NCBI RefSeq assembly: GCF_024213555.1
Contig: NZ_JANAVO010000012.1
Span: forward strand, 62,001 to 126,000
Origin: Allokutzneria sp. A3M-2-11 16
GTDB taxonomy: Bacteria; Actinomycetota; Actinomycetes; Mycobacteriales; Pseudonocardiaceae
DNA length: 64,000 nucleotides
Reading direction: 5' to 3'
Under the pieces are notes generated by a model. The model did no database searches, had not been told where the DNA came from, and saw nothing but the letters and a program-made list of their open reading frames with translations. Shown piece after piece: positions 1 to 11,500 of this stretch. The position numbers and the translations under genes were made by a program. Positions within the stretch are counted from its first letter, which is position 1. Every line of letters begins with the position of its first letter.

Positions 1-2583
1 GGACATCAGCTGCTGTCCGAGGTCTTCGCTACCTACGCGGGCCGTACTCCCGTTGTGCGGCGGCCATTCCGCGACTACGTGGAGTGGACGCAGAGCAAGG
101 ACGAGACTGCTGCGGAGGAGTACTGGCGGTCGGCGCTGGACGGCTTCGAAGCCCGGACGCCGCTGCCTTTCGACCGTGCTCCGGCCACCGGATATCAGCC
201 GAAGGCGACCGAAGAGGTGGCGTTCGAGCTGGAGACGGCGGTCTCGCGGCGCCTGCACGAGCGCGCCAAAGACGCTGGGCTCACCCTCAACACGGTGGTG
301 CAGGGCGCGTGGGCGGTGCTGCTGTCGCGGTACAGCGGCGAACGGGACGTGTGCTTCGGTGCGACCGTCTCCGGGCGCCCGGCGGAGCTGGTGGGCTCCG
401 AGGACATCCTCGGCCTGTTCATCACCACGTTGCCCGTGAGATCCACTGTGGACAGCGATGTGACGAACTGGTTGCAGCGCTTGCAGGAGGCACAGGTCGA
501 GGCCCGGGACTTCGAGTCGGTCTCGTTGCCGCAGGTCCAGTCCTGGATTTCGTTGCAGCCAGGCGAAATGCTGTTCGACAGCATCGTGGTGTTCGAGAAC
601 TACCCCGTGGACCGCGATGCTGCCGCCCGCAACGGGCTGCGAGTGCGGCACGTCGAGGTGACCGAGTCGAACAACTTCCCGCTGAACCTGGTGGCATATC
701 CCGGGGAGCGACTGGGGTTCGTGCTCCGATACGACCCAGAGCTGTTCGACGCGACCACCGTGCGGCGGCTCACCGAGGTTCTGTCCACTGTGGTCGAAGC
801 CATCGCGGATGACCGGCCGATCGATGCCCTCCCGGCAGGCGAAGCGGAGCTGCTGCGGAACTGGAACGACACGGCGGCGGACTACCCTGAGGAGTCGGTT
901 CCCGCGCTGTTCGAGGCGATCGCCGCCGCGCAGCCCGACGCGACCGCGCTGAACGAGTTGACCTACCGCGAGGTCAACGAGCGCGCGAACTCCGTTGCAC
1001 ACCAGCTCATCGAACACGGTGTGCGAGCCGGATCACCGGTGGCCATGCTCATGGAACGTGGGCCGAATACGGTGATCGCGATGCTGGCAGTGCTCAAGGC
1101 CGGTGGTGCCTATGTTCCGCTGCACGCGAGCTATCCGGTGGAGCGAGTGCGGTGGATGATCGAGAACACCGGGGCGGTCCTGCTGCTGACCGACCGCTCG
1201 ACGGAAGACATCGGTTGCCCTGTCGCTTCCCTGGATGCGCAGGGGCCGAAGCACAACCCCGACGTGCAGGTCGTCCAGGACGATCTGGCATACGTCATGT
1301 ACACCTCCGGCTCCACCGGAACGCCGAAGGGCGTTGCGGTGACCCATCGCAACATCGTTGCCCTGGCGGCGGATCGGCGCTGGAGCGGTTCCGGCTTCGA
1401 GCGCAGCCTGTTCCACTCGCCGCACGCCTTCGACGCGTCGACGATGGAGATCTGGGTGCCGCTGTTGGCGGGCGGACGTGTTGTGGTGGCCGAAGGTGAA
1501 CTCACGGTTTCCTTTCTGCGAAAGGCAATCGAGCAGCACGGAGTGACCGGGTTGTGGCTCACGGCGGCACTCTTCGCGATGTACGCGGAGGAAACGCCGG
1601 AGTGCTTCGCGGGATTAGCAGAGGTCATCACCGGCGGTGAGGCGGTCTCGCCGAGTGCTGTCACGAGAGTGCGGGCGCACTGCCCCGGGCTCAGGGTGGT
1701 GAACGGCTACGGACCGACCGAGAACACGACGTTCGCGACGACTCAGCTGCTCACCGACGACCACATTGCCCCGATCGGTCGGCCGATGGACAACACCACG
1801 GCCCACGTGCTCGATCACCGCTTGCGGCCGGTGCCGATCGGCGCGCCAGGCGAGCTTTACCTTGGTGGAGCCGGACTTGCCCGCGGGTACTTCGGCAGAC
1901 CGGGGTTGACGGCAGAACGGTTTGTCGCGGCCGATTCTGGTGAGCGCCTGTACCGCACCGGCGACATCGTGCGGTGGAGTGCCAAGGGGGAACTGGAATA
2001 CCTGGGGCGCACCGACGACCAGGTCAAGATCCGTGGCTTCCGGATCGAGCTGGGCGAGGTGGAGGCTGCCCTCCGCGAGGTTCCCGGTGTGCGTCAGGCG
2101 GTGGTGATCGCCAAGGACAACAGGCTCATCGGCTACGTCGTCGGTGAGGCGGAGTCGGTGACGGAGCACCTGGCAGAACGGCTGCCGTCCTTCCAGATCC
2201 CATCGGACATCGTGGTCATCGACCGGATTCCCGTTACCAGGAACGGAAAGGTCGACCGGGCCGCACTGCCCGACCCCATGCCGCAACAGGCGCTGAGCAC
2301 CGAGTACGTCGCGCCGGGCAACCCGACCGAACAGGCGCTCGCCGAGCTGTGGGCCGAGGTGCTGAAGATCGACAAGGTGGGCGCGCACGACGACTTCTTC
2401 GCGCTCGGCGGCGATTCCATCGCCAGTCTCCGGCTCATGTCGCGGGTGCGGCGGGCGTTCGGGGTGGACCTGTCGCCGCGCGAGCTGTTCGAAGGGCCGA
2501 CCGTCGCAGAGCTGGCGGGGGTCGTGCTCACCGCGGTCATGGCCAATGTGGAGCAGCTGATGGCGAACGGGGACCTCGCATGA
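1..2583 (+). CDS. NRPS, 3' part: (C)-A-T, valine-like A domain
   Basis: C-terminal 860 codons of a peptide synthetase whose start lies left of the window; the frame is open from base 1. Visible order is the second half of a condensation domain (to about residue 280), an adenylation domain (YTSGSTG near residue 434) and a carrier domain (LGGDS near residue 805), then a short tail. The condensation half closely resembles the post-epimerization C domain of the next protein (shared [13 protein letters not shown]), so it is probably DCL type and the unseen upstream module should end in an E domain. Aligning the A domain by eye to GrsA gives the pocket D-A-M-W-I-G-G-T-F, one change from the usual valine code, so valine or a similar aliphatic residue is likely. 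The TGA overlaps the ATG of the next NRPS by 4 nt. Confidence 0.95.
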   Translation, partial: GHQLLSEVFATYAGRTPVVRRPFRDYVEWTQSKDETAAEEYWRSALDGFEARTPLPFDRAPATGYQPKATEEVAFELETAVSRRLHERAKDAGLTLNTVVQGAWAVLLSRYSGERDVCFGATVSGRPAELVGSEDILGLFITTLPVRSTVDSDVTNWLQRLQEAQVEARDFESVSLPQVQSWISLQPGEMLFDSIVVFENYPVDRDAAARNGLRVRHVEVTESNNFPLNLVAYPGERLGFVLRYDPELFDATTVRRLTEVLSTVVEAIADDRPIDALPAGEAELLRNWNDTAADYPEESVPALFEAIAAAQPDATALNELTYREVNERANSVAHQLIEHGVRAGSPVAMLMERGPNTVIAMLAVLKAGGAYVPLHASYPVERVRWMIENTGAVLLLTDRSTEDIGCPVASLDAQGPKHNPDVQVVQDDLAYVMYTSGSTGTPKGVAVTHRNIVALAADRRWSGSGFERSLFHSPHAFDASTMEIWVPLLAGGRVVVAEGELTVSFLRKAIEQHGVTGLWLTAALFAMYAEETPECFAGLAEVITGGEAVSPSAVTRVRAHCPGLRVVNGYGPTENTTFATTQLLTDDHIAPIGRPMDNTTAHVLDHRLRPVPIGAPGELYLGGAGLARGYFGRPGLTAERFVAADSGERLYRTGDIVRWSAKGELEYLGRTDDQVKIRGFRIELGEVEAALREVPGVRQAVVIAKDNRLIGYVVGEAESVTEHLAERLPSFQIPSDIVVIDRIPVTRNGKVDRAALPDPMPQQALSTEYVAPGNPTEQALAELWAEVLKIDKVGAHDDFFALGGDSIASLRLMSRVRRAFGVDLSPRELFEGPTVAELAGVVLTAVMANVEQLMANGDLA

Positions 2584-5500
2584 GCCTGTCAGACGAGCGC
2601 ATCGCCGCGCTCCCCGCGCATATCCGGGAGATGGTGCTGCGCCAGCTCTCGGGGCAGGCCCGCGCCGATGTCATCGGCCGCCGCGCCGAATCCGGCCCGG
2701 CACCGCTGTCGGCGGCGCAGGAACGGTTGTGGTTCCTACACGAACTGGAGCCCGGCAGCATCGAGTTCCGGGTCCCGCTCGTGCTCCGCCTCATCGGTTC
2801 GCCGCACGTCGAGGCGTTGCGGGACGCGATCAGCGGCGTGGTCGCCCGGCACGAGATCCTCCGCACGACCTACGACACCGGTGTGCAGATCGTCCAGCCG
2901 CCCTCGGTGGTGCCGTTGCCGCTGGCCGATCTCACCGACTTGCCGCAGTGGCAACACCCGCGCGAAGTGGAGCGGTACCTGGTCGAGGAGGCAACCCTGC
3001 CCTTCGACCTGCGGACCGATCTCCCGATCCGCGCGCTGCTGCTGAAGCTCTCCGCGCGTGAGCACGTGCTGGTGATCACGATGCACCACATCGCCACCGA
3101 CGGCCTGTCCATGGGCCTGTTCGCCGACGAACTGGGCGTGTTGTACGGGGGCGGCAGGCTCGCGGAGCTGCCCTTGCAGTACGCGGACTTCGCGACGTGG
3201 CAGCGGGAGCAGGACACCAGCACGCAGCTGGAGTACTGGCGCGGCAAGCTCAACAGGCTGTCCACTGTGGACTATCCGACCGATCGCCCCCGTCCTGCTG
3301 TCCGCACTCCGCACGGGTCGTCGTACTCGTTCGACATCCCCGACCACGTGGCGGCCCGGCTCCGGGAGCTGAGCCGGGCCCGTGGCGCGACGCTGTTCAT
3401 GACGCTCGTCGCGGCCGTGAAAGTGTTGCTGGCGCGGTACTCCGGGCAGCAGGACATCGCGGTCGGCACGGCCACCTCCGGCCGTGGCCGCGAGGAGCTG
3501 GAGAAGCTGATCGGCTTCTTCGTCAACACCGTCGTACTGCGGACGACGATCGGTGACGGCACGTTCGCGGACGTCCTGGACGATGTGCGGTCCACCGTGC
3601 TGGATGCCTTCGCCAACGAGGACGTCCCGTTCCAGAAGCTCGTCGAGGTGCTGCGTCCCGAGCGCGATCCGAGCCGCCCGCCGCTGGTCGACGTGGCGGT
3701 GAACCTGCGCCCGATCGCGGAGAACACCGTCGAGCTGGCCGGTTTGATCGTGGAGGACGTGCCGCCGCCGGTGCTGGTGTCCAGTATGGACCTGGCGTTC
3801 GACTTCACCGACAGCGACGGGCGGTTGTCCTGTCACCTCGGATTCAACACCGACCTGTTCGACCTGGGCACGGCGGAGCGGACTGCCACCCATTTGAAGA
3901 CGCTGCTGGCCGCCATCGCAGCCGACCCCTTGACGCGGCTGGGGGAGTTGCCGCTGCTGACTCGGGTGGAGCGCGACCTGCTCACGAAGCGATGGCCTGG
4001 CACGGGTGCCGGGCCGCGACCGCGCACGTTCACCGAGATCTTCGCCGAGCAGGTCCGCGCGAACCCCTCCGCGCCCGCGTTGGTGTTCGGGGACGACACG
4101 GTCAGCTATGCCGAGCTGGATGAGCGGGCATCGCGCCTGGCCGGGCGTTTGCGTGCGCAAGGCGCGGGGCCGGAAACCCTTGTCGCCGTGGCACTGCCGC
4201 GCTCGATTGAGATGATCGTCGCGATTCTCGGCGTGCTCAAGTCCGGCGCGGGCTACCTTCCCCTCGATCCGGACTACCCCGCCGACCGCCTGCGTTTCAT
4301 GGTCGAGGACGCCCGGCCGGTGCTCGGCATCGGCGCGGTGCCGGACGGCGTTTCCACCGTGGCAACCGATGGCGCGGGGCTGGACGGCCCCGAGGCGCTG
4401 GTCTCCAATCCGGCGTACGTCATCTACACTTCCGGCTCGACGGGCAAGCCCAAGGCCGTTGTCGTTACGCACAGCGGCATCCAGGACATGGTCACCATGC
4501 ACCGTGAACGGCTGGGCGCGGGGCCGGACTCGCGGGTGCTCCAGTTCGCGTCGCTGAGTTTCGACGGCGCGTTCTGGGAGATCTGCCTGGCCCTGCTCTC
4601 CGGCGGCGCGCTCGTGCTGTCTACCGCCGAGGAGCGAATGCCGGGCGAGCCGCTGAGCGAGCTGATCCTGCGGCACGGCATCACCCACCTCAACCTGCCG
4701 CCGACCGCCGTCGCCGCTCTGTCCGAAAAGGACATTCCGAAGCACGTCGCGCTCGTGGTGTGCGGTGAAGCCTGCCCGCCCGCGCTCGTCGACACGTGGT
4801 CGGACGGCCGCGTGATGATCAACGGCTACGGCCCGACCGAGACCATGGTGTGCGCGACGTTCAGCGACGCGTTGCGACCCGGCTCCTCGGGTGTCGTGCC
4901 GATCGGCCGCCCGATTCCGAGCGTCCGGAGCTACGTGCTGGACAACGAGCTCCGGCCGGTGCCGATCGGGGTTCCCGGGGAGCTGTACCTCGCGGGAACC
5001 CGGCTCGCCCGGGGTTACCTGCGCAGGCCGGAGCTGACGGCGCAGCGCTTCGTCGCGGACCCGTTCGGTTCCGGTGAGCGCCTGTACCGCACCGGTGACC
5101 GTGTGCGCTGGTTGGCTGATGGGAACCTGGAGTACCTGGGTCGCACGGACGAGCAGGTCAAGCTGCGCGGGTTCCGCATCGAGCTGGGCGAGGTCGAGGC
5201 CGCGATCGGCGCGTTCCCCGGCGTGGCCGCTGCCGCTGCGACCGTGCGCGACGACGCGCAGGGCGCGCGGCGCTTGGTCGGGTACTTCGTCGCGGACGAC
5301 GTGGATGTGGCTTCACTGCGGGCGTTCCTGCGCGAGCGGCTGCCGGAGCACATGGTGCCGACCGCGTTCGTTCCCCTGGAAAGCTTGCCGCTCAACGTGA
5401 ACGGCAAGATCGACCGTCGTGCTCTGCCTGCTCCGTCTGGCGAGCGCGAGGCAGGCAACGGTTATGTGGCGCCCCGCAACGACATCGAGCGGGCACTCGT

Positions 5501-8500
5501 GGACGTGTGGACGGGTCTGCTCGGCATCGAGCGGATCGGTGTGCACGACAACTTCTTCGACCTCGGCGGCGACTCGATCCTCAGCCTCCAGGTGGTGTCG
5601 AAGGCGCGCGCGGCGGGGCTGCGGCTCACTGCGAAGCAGACCTTCCAGAAGCAGACGATCGCGGAGCTGGCCACCGAGGTCAACGTCGCCGAGGAGCCCG
5701 TCGCAGACCAGGGACCTGTTGTCGGCGAGGCACCGCTGACGCCAATTCAGCGGTGGTTCTTCGACAACTTGACCGACAGCCTGGACCAGTTCAACCAGGC
5801 GCTGTTCCTGGAACTCCGGAACGACGTCGACTTCGATGCGCTCAACGCCGCTGTGGCGGCACTGCCGCGGCACCACGACGCGCTGCGCATGCGCTTCGCC
5901 GATGGCAAGCAGTACAACGCGCCGGTCTCCGATGATCCTGTGCTGCAACGTGTGGAACTCAAGCACGAAGCCCAGCTGCACGAAGCATTGATCGAGGCGC
6001 AGCGCGGCTTCGACCTGGCCGATGGCCCCCTGTTCCGGGCGTTGTTGATCGTGCGCGAAGGCGACTGGAATCCGTTGCTGTTCTTAGTCGCCCACCACCT
6101 GGTCGTCGACGGCGTCTCGCTGCGAATCCTGTTGTCCGATGTGGACACCGCCTATCAGCAAGCCGTGGCGGGCGAGGAGATCGACCTCGGCCCGAAGACC
6201 ACGTCGTTCCTGTCGTGGGCGCGGCAGCTGGCGGACTACACCGGTTTCGAGGCCGAGCGCGAGTACTGGTCGGGCATCGGGGCGGGCGCGGCACTGCCGG
6301 TCGACATCACCGCGGGCGACAACACGATCGGCTCGGCGCGGTCGATCTCCGTGCGGCTGACCGCGGAGAAGACCAACGCGCTGCTGAACAAGGTGCCCGA
6401 GGTCTATCGGACGCAGATCAACGACGTGCTGCTGAGCGCGTTGGGCAAGGCTGTCACCGAGTGGGCGGGCGGAGACACCGCGCTCGTGGAGCTGGAGTCG
6501 CACGGGCGCGAAGACCTCTTCGCCGACGTCGATCTGTCGCGCACGGTCGGCTGGTTCACCTCGATGCACCCGATTGCGCTCACCCTGCCCCGCGAGGGCT
6601 GGGGGCCGGTACTGAAGTCGATCAAGGAGCAGCTGCGTGCGGTGCCGAACCGCGGCATCGGCTACGGGTCGCTCGGCCGGACGGTCCAACCGGAGATCGC
6701 CTTCAACTACCTGGGCCGGTTCGAGTCGGGCGCGGAGAGCGCGCTGCACCTGGGAACCGTGAACTACCCGGGCTTCGAGCGCGCGGACCGGCAGGAACGG
6801 CAGCACCTTCTGGAGATCAACGGCATCATCGTCGGCGGTGAGCTGGAGTTCCGGTGGTCCTACTCGGCCAACCGGCACCACGAGGACACCGTCTGTCGCC
6901 TCGCCACTCGCATGATCAGCGCGCTTGAGGAGATCGTCGAGCACTGCGCCGATCCGGCCGCGGGTGGTTACACACCGTCCGACTTCCCGCTCGCCGCGCT
7001 CGACCAGTCCACTGTGGATCGTCTGACCAGTGGCGGTGTCGAGGACATCTATCCGCTGACGCCGATGCAGACCGGCATGTTGTTCCACTCGCTCAGCGTC
7101 TCTGGACGTGATGTCTACACCGGGCACTTCCGCATCGAGCTGGACGGCGTCTCCGACCCCGCCGCGTTGGCGCGAGCCTGGCAGCGGGTGATCGACCGAA
7201 CGCCCGTGCTGCGGACCTCCGTGGTGTGGGAGGACGTTCCGGAGCCAGTTCAGATCGTCCACAGTGGAGTGCAACTTCCGCTCACTGTGCACGATTGGCG
7301 CGACCGTTCTGCCCAGGAGCAGCGGGACGGTTTGAGCGCGATGTGGGATGAGCGGGACTCTGTCCAGCTTGACCTGTCGACGCCGCCGTTGCTGCGCATG
7401 ACTTTCGTGCGGTTGTCCGACACTCGGGTCTACGCGCAGTGGGCGGCGCACCACCTGCTCTGCGACGGGTGGAGCTTCTCCGCTGTGCTCTCGGAGGTGT
7501 TCGAGGAGCACGCGGCTCTAGGCGCTTCCGTTGTGCGGCGACCGTATCGGGACTATGTGGCCTGGCTCGCCGAGCAGGACATCGAGGAGGCGCGGGCGCA
7601 CTGGGGCACGGTGCTGGAGGGCTTCACGGCGCCTACTCCGCTGCCGGTGGACCGCGCCCTCGTTCGCGCTCACGAGTCTCGGACCTCGACGGATGTGCGG
7701 CTCACGGTGCCTACGGAGGTCTCGCAGCGACTTTTCGAGCTGGCCAAGCGCGCGAGGATCACCGTCAATACCCTGGTCCAGGGCACGTGGGCCATTCTGC
7801 TGTCGCGGCTCAGTGGCGAGCGCGACGTGTGCTTCGGCGCGACGGTCTCCGGTCGGCCCCCGGAGCTGGCGGGCTCGGAGCAGATGATCGGCCTGTTCAT
7901 CAACATGGTCCCGGTGCGCACCCAGGTCGATCCCGCCGCCGGACTGCTGGACTGGTTGCGGGAGATCCAGGACGCCCAGGTCGTCGCGCGGCAGTACGAG
8001 TACCTGTCGTTGGCGCAGGTCCAGGCGTGCGGTGAGGTGCCGAAGGGCGTCAACCTCTTCGACAGCATCGTGGTCTTCGAGAACTACCCGGTTGATGGCG
8101 ACGCGGCGAATCGCCACGGGCTGAGCATCAACGAGTACAGCGGTGATGAGCACACCAACTACGCGCTCACCCTCAGCGCGTATGCGGCCGAGAACTTGAT
8201 GCTGTCCCTGGGGTACGACCCGCAGCAGTTCGACGACAGCACCGCGCAGCGGCTCGCCGCACACCTTTCGGCGCTGCTGTCGTCGATCACTGAGACGTCC
8301 ACTGTGGACGATGTTCGGATCTTGTCGGATGAGGACCGGAAACTCCTGCTGCACGGGTGGAACTCCACCGCCGTGGAGTATCCGCCGACTCGGCTCGTGC
8401 ACGAGATGTTTGCGGAGAAGGCCACGGAGATCCCGCAGCAGACCGCCGTGCAGTGCGGCTCCGACTCGATGACGTTCGCCGAGCTTGATCGGCTGTCGAA

Positions 8501-11500
8501 CCGCTTGGCACACAAGCTCGTTGAGTTCGGCGTCGCGCCAGGCGCCCTGGTCGGTGTTTGCGTGGAGCGCGGGAGCGCGGCCGTTGCGGCGTTGCTGGCC
8601 GTGTTGAAGGCCGGTGGTGCTTTCGTGCCGCTGGACCCGGACTACCCGCCCGCGATGCTCGCCACGATGCTGGAGGACGCTGCGGCGCCCGTCCTCATCA
8701 CCGAGGAACGCTTGCGGCACAAGCTCGACGCAGGAGACGGGCGGGTGCTCTGCCTGGACACCGTTGCGCTCCCTGACGTTCAAGGGCCGCCGGTCACCGC
8801 CGTGACCACGGCTGATCTTGCCTACGTCGTCTACACGTCGGGATCGACCGGACGGCCTAAGGGCGTCATGGTCAACCACGACAACGTGCACCACATCATG
8901 CGTGCGTGGGATGCGCGCTACGGGCTGACCGAGATGCGCCCCCGTTGCGTCTCGGTGTCCAGCCTCTCGGTCGACCTGTTCTTCGCGGACTTCCTGCTGT
9001 CGGCGATGTTCGGCGGCACGATGATCGTGTGCCCCACGGAGCAGGTCGCCGATCCGGTCGCGCTCACCGACCTGCTGGCCGACACTGACGCGCAGCTGCT
9101 GGTCACCGTTCCGGCGTTGGCCAAGGCGATCGCGCGGGAGCTGACCTGGCGTGCCGGCTCGCTTCCCGAGCTGCGCGTGCTGGCGGTGGGCTCGGAGGGT
9201 TGGCAGGTCGGCGACGCCGCCGAAGTGTTGGCGCGGATGAGCCCGGACACCTTGGTGGTCAACGCATACGGCGCCACGGAGACCACTGTGGACGCCACGA
9301 TCTTCGAGGTCACGTCGGCGCTGTCCGAGACGGTCGGGTTTGTCCCGGTCGGTCGTCCGCTGGTGAACACCAGGGGATACGTGCTGGACGACGCGATGCG
9401 CCCGGTGCCGATCGGCGTCGCGGGCGAGATGTACATCGCCGGAGACGCGGTCGCGCAGGGCTACTGGAATCGTCCTGACCTGACCGAGCAGCGGTTCCTC
9501 ACTGATCCGTTCATCCCCGGCGCGCGGATGTACCGCACTGGTGACGTCGTGCGCTGGAGACCTGATGGCAACCTGGAGTTCGTCGGCCGTGCCGACGACC
9601 AGGTGAAGGTCCGCGGTTTCCGGGTTGAGCTGGGCGAGGTCGAGACCGCGCTCGCCAAGCATCCGCGGGTCACCGATGCCGTTGTCGCCGCGCACAAGGA
9701 CGATTCCGGACATGTCCGCCTCGTCGGCTATGTGGTCGGTGACGTCGGCCTGGCCGAGCTGCGGGAGTTCCTGAGCTCCGCTCTGCCAGCGCACGCGGTG
9801 CCTTCCGCCTACATCGTGCTGGACGAACTTCCCATGTCTGCCAGCGGGATCGTGAATCGGCGCGCGCTTCCCGAGCCGACTGCGGTGTTGGAGTCGAGCA
9901 CCCCGTATGCGGCTCCGCGCAGTGACGTCGAGGCACGCCTTGCCAAGGTGTGGCGCGAAGTTCTCCGCGTCGAGCGTGTTGGCGTGCATGACAACTTCTT
10001 CGACCTGGGCGGGGATTCGATCCTGAGCATCCAGGTCATCTCGCGGGTCCGCGCCGCGTTCGGTGTCGCACCGTCGCCGCGTCAGCTCTTCGACACGCCA
10101 ACGGTCGCTTCACTCGCGGAGATCATCGGGCAGTCCACTGTGGATGATGACCCCATCGTGCCGGTGTCGCGGAGCAAGCCGCTGCCGTTGTCCTTCGCGC
10201 AGCAGCGGTTGTGGTTCCTCAACGACTTCGATCCGACGAGCACCGAGTACAACACTGTGTTCGCACTCCGCTTGCACGGCTCGGTGGACGCCGACGCACT
10301 GGAGATCGCGCTCGGTGATCTCGTCGCCCGGCACGAGCCGTTGCGCACGATCTTCGACCTCGTGGACGAAGAAGCCGTGCAGGTGATCCACGACTCAGTG
10401 CCCGTCCACCTCGCGTTGCAGGGCGACCTGGAAGCCTTGGTGGAGCAGCCGTTCGACCTGCGCAACGGCCCCGTCTTCCGTGCCGCGCTGCTCAGCGAGT
10501 CGCCGACGGAGCACGTGTTCGCGCTGGTCATGCATCACATCGCGACAGATGGCTGGTCGATGGGCCTGCTGGCGAGCGAGCTCGGCGCGTTCTACTCGGC
10601 GGCACTGCGCGGCGAGCGGGCGTCGTTGTCACCGCTGCCCGTGCAGTACGCGGACTTCGCCGTCTGGCAGCGCTCCAGGATGTCCACTTTGGACAGGGAT
10701 CTGGAGTACTGGCGTTCCCACCTCACGGGGATCGTGCCGCTGGACCTGCCGATCGACCGGCCTCGGCCCACCGTGCGTTCGGCCGCGGGTGGCATGAAGA
10801 TGTTCGAGGTCGACGCGGATGTCGTGGCCCGGCTCCGCGCCCTGGCGAGGGAACAGGACGCGACGCTGTTCATGACGCTCGTCGCCGCGGTGAAGGTCCT
10901 GCTGGCCCGCTACACCGGGCAGACGGACATCGTCGTGGGCACCGCGGGCTCCGGCCGCAATCGCGCCGAAGTGGAGGGCCTGATCGGCTTCTTCGTCAAC
11001 ACCGTGGTGCTTCGGTCCACTGTGGACGAGTCGCGGACCTTCGCCGAGCACCTGGCGACCGAGCGCGGCACCATCCTGGAGGCGTTCACCCACGACGAGG
11101 TCCCGTTCGAGCGGCTGGTCGAGATCGCCCAGCCGGAGCGCGACCCGAGCCGCAACGCGGTGGTCGAGGTGATGGTGGGCCTGGAGAACACCCGGGCCCA
11201 GGACATGGAACTGCCCGGCGTCGAGGTGGAGGCGCTGCCCACGGTCAGTGAGGACATCAGCCACGACCTGACGGTGGACTTCGTCGAGCAGGAGGACCGC
11301 CTGCTGGCCGCGGTCGGCTACAGCACGGCGTTGTTCGACGAGGGCACGATCGACCGGATGATCGACAACCTGCGAGTTCTGCTCGCGGGCGTTGCGGAGA
11401 GCCCCGGGCGGACGCTGTCCACGCTGCCGCTGCTGGAGGAATCCGCACACCCCGACACCGCCTACTCCGGCCCGGCGCCGATGCTCACGGATGCTTTCGA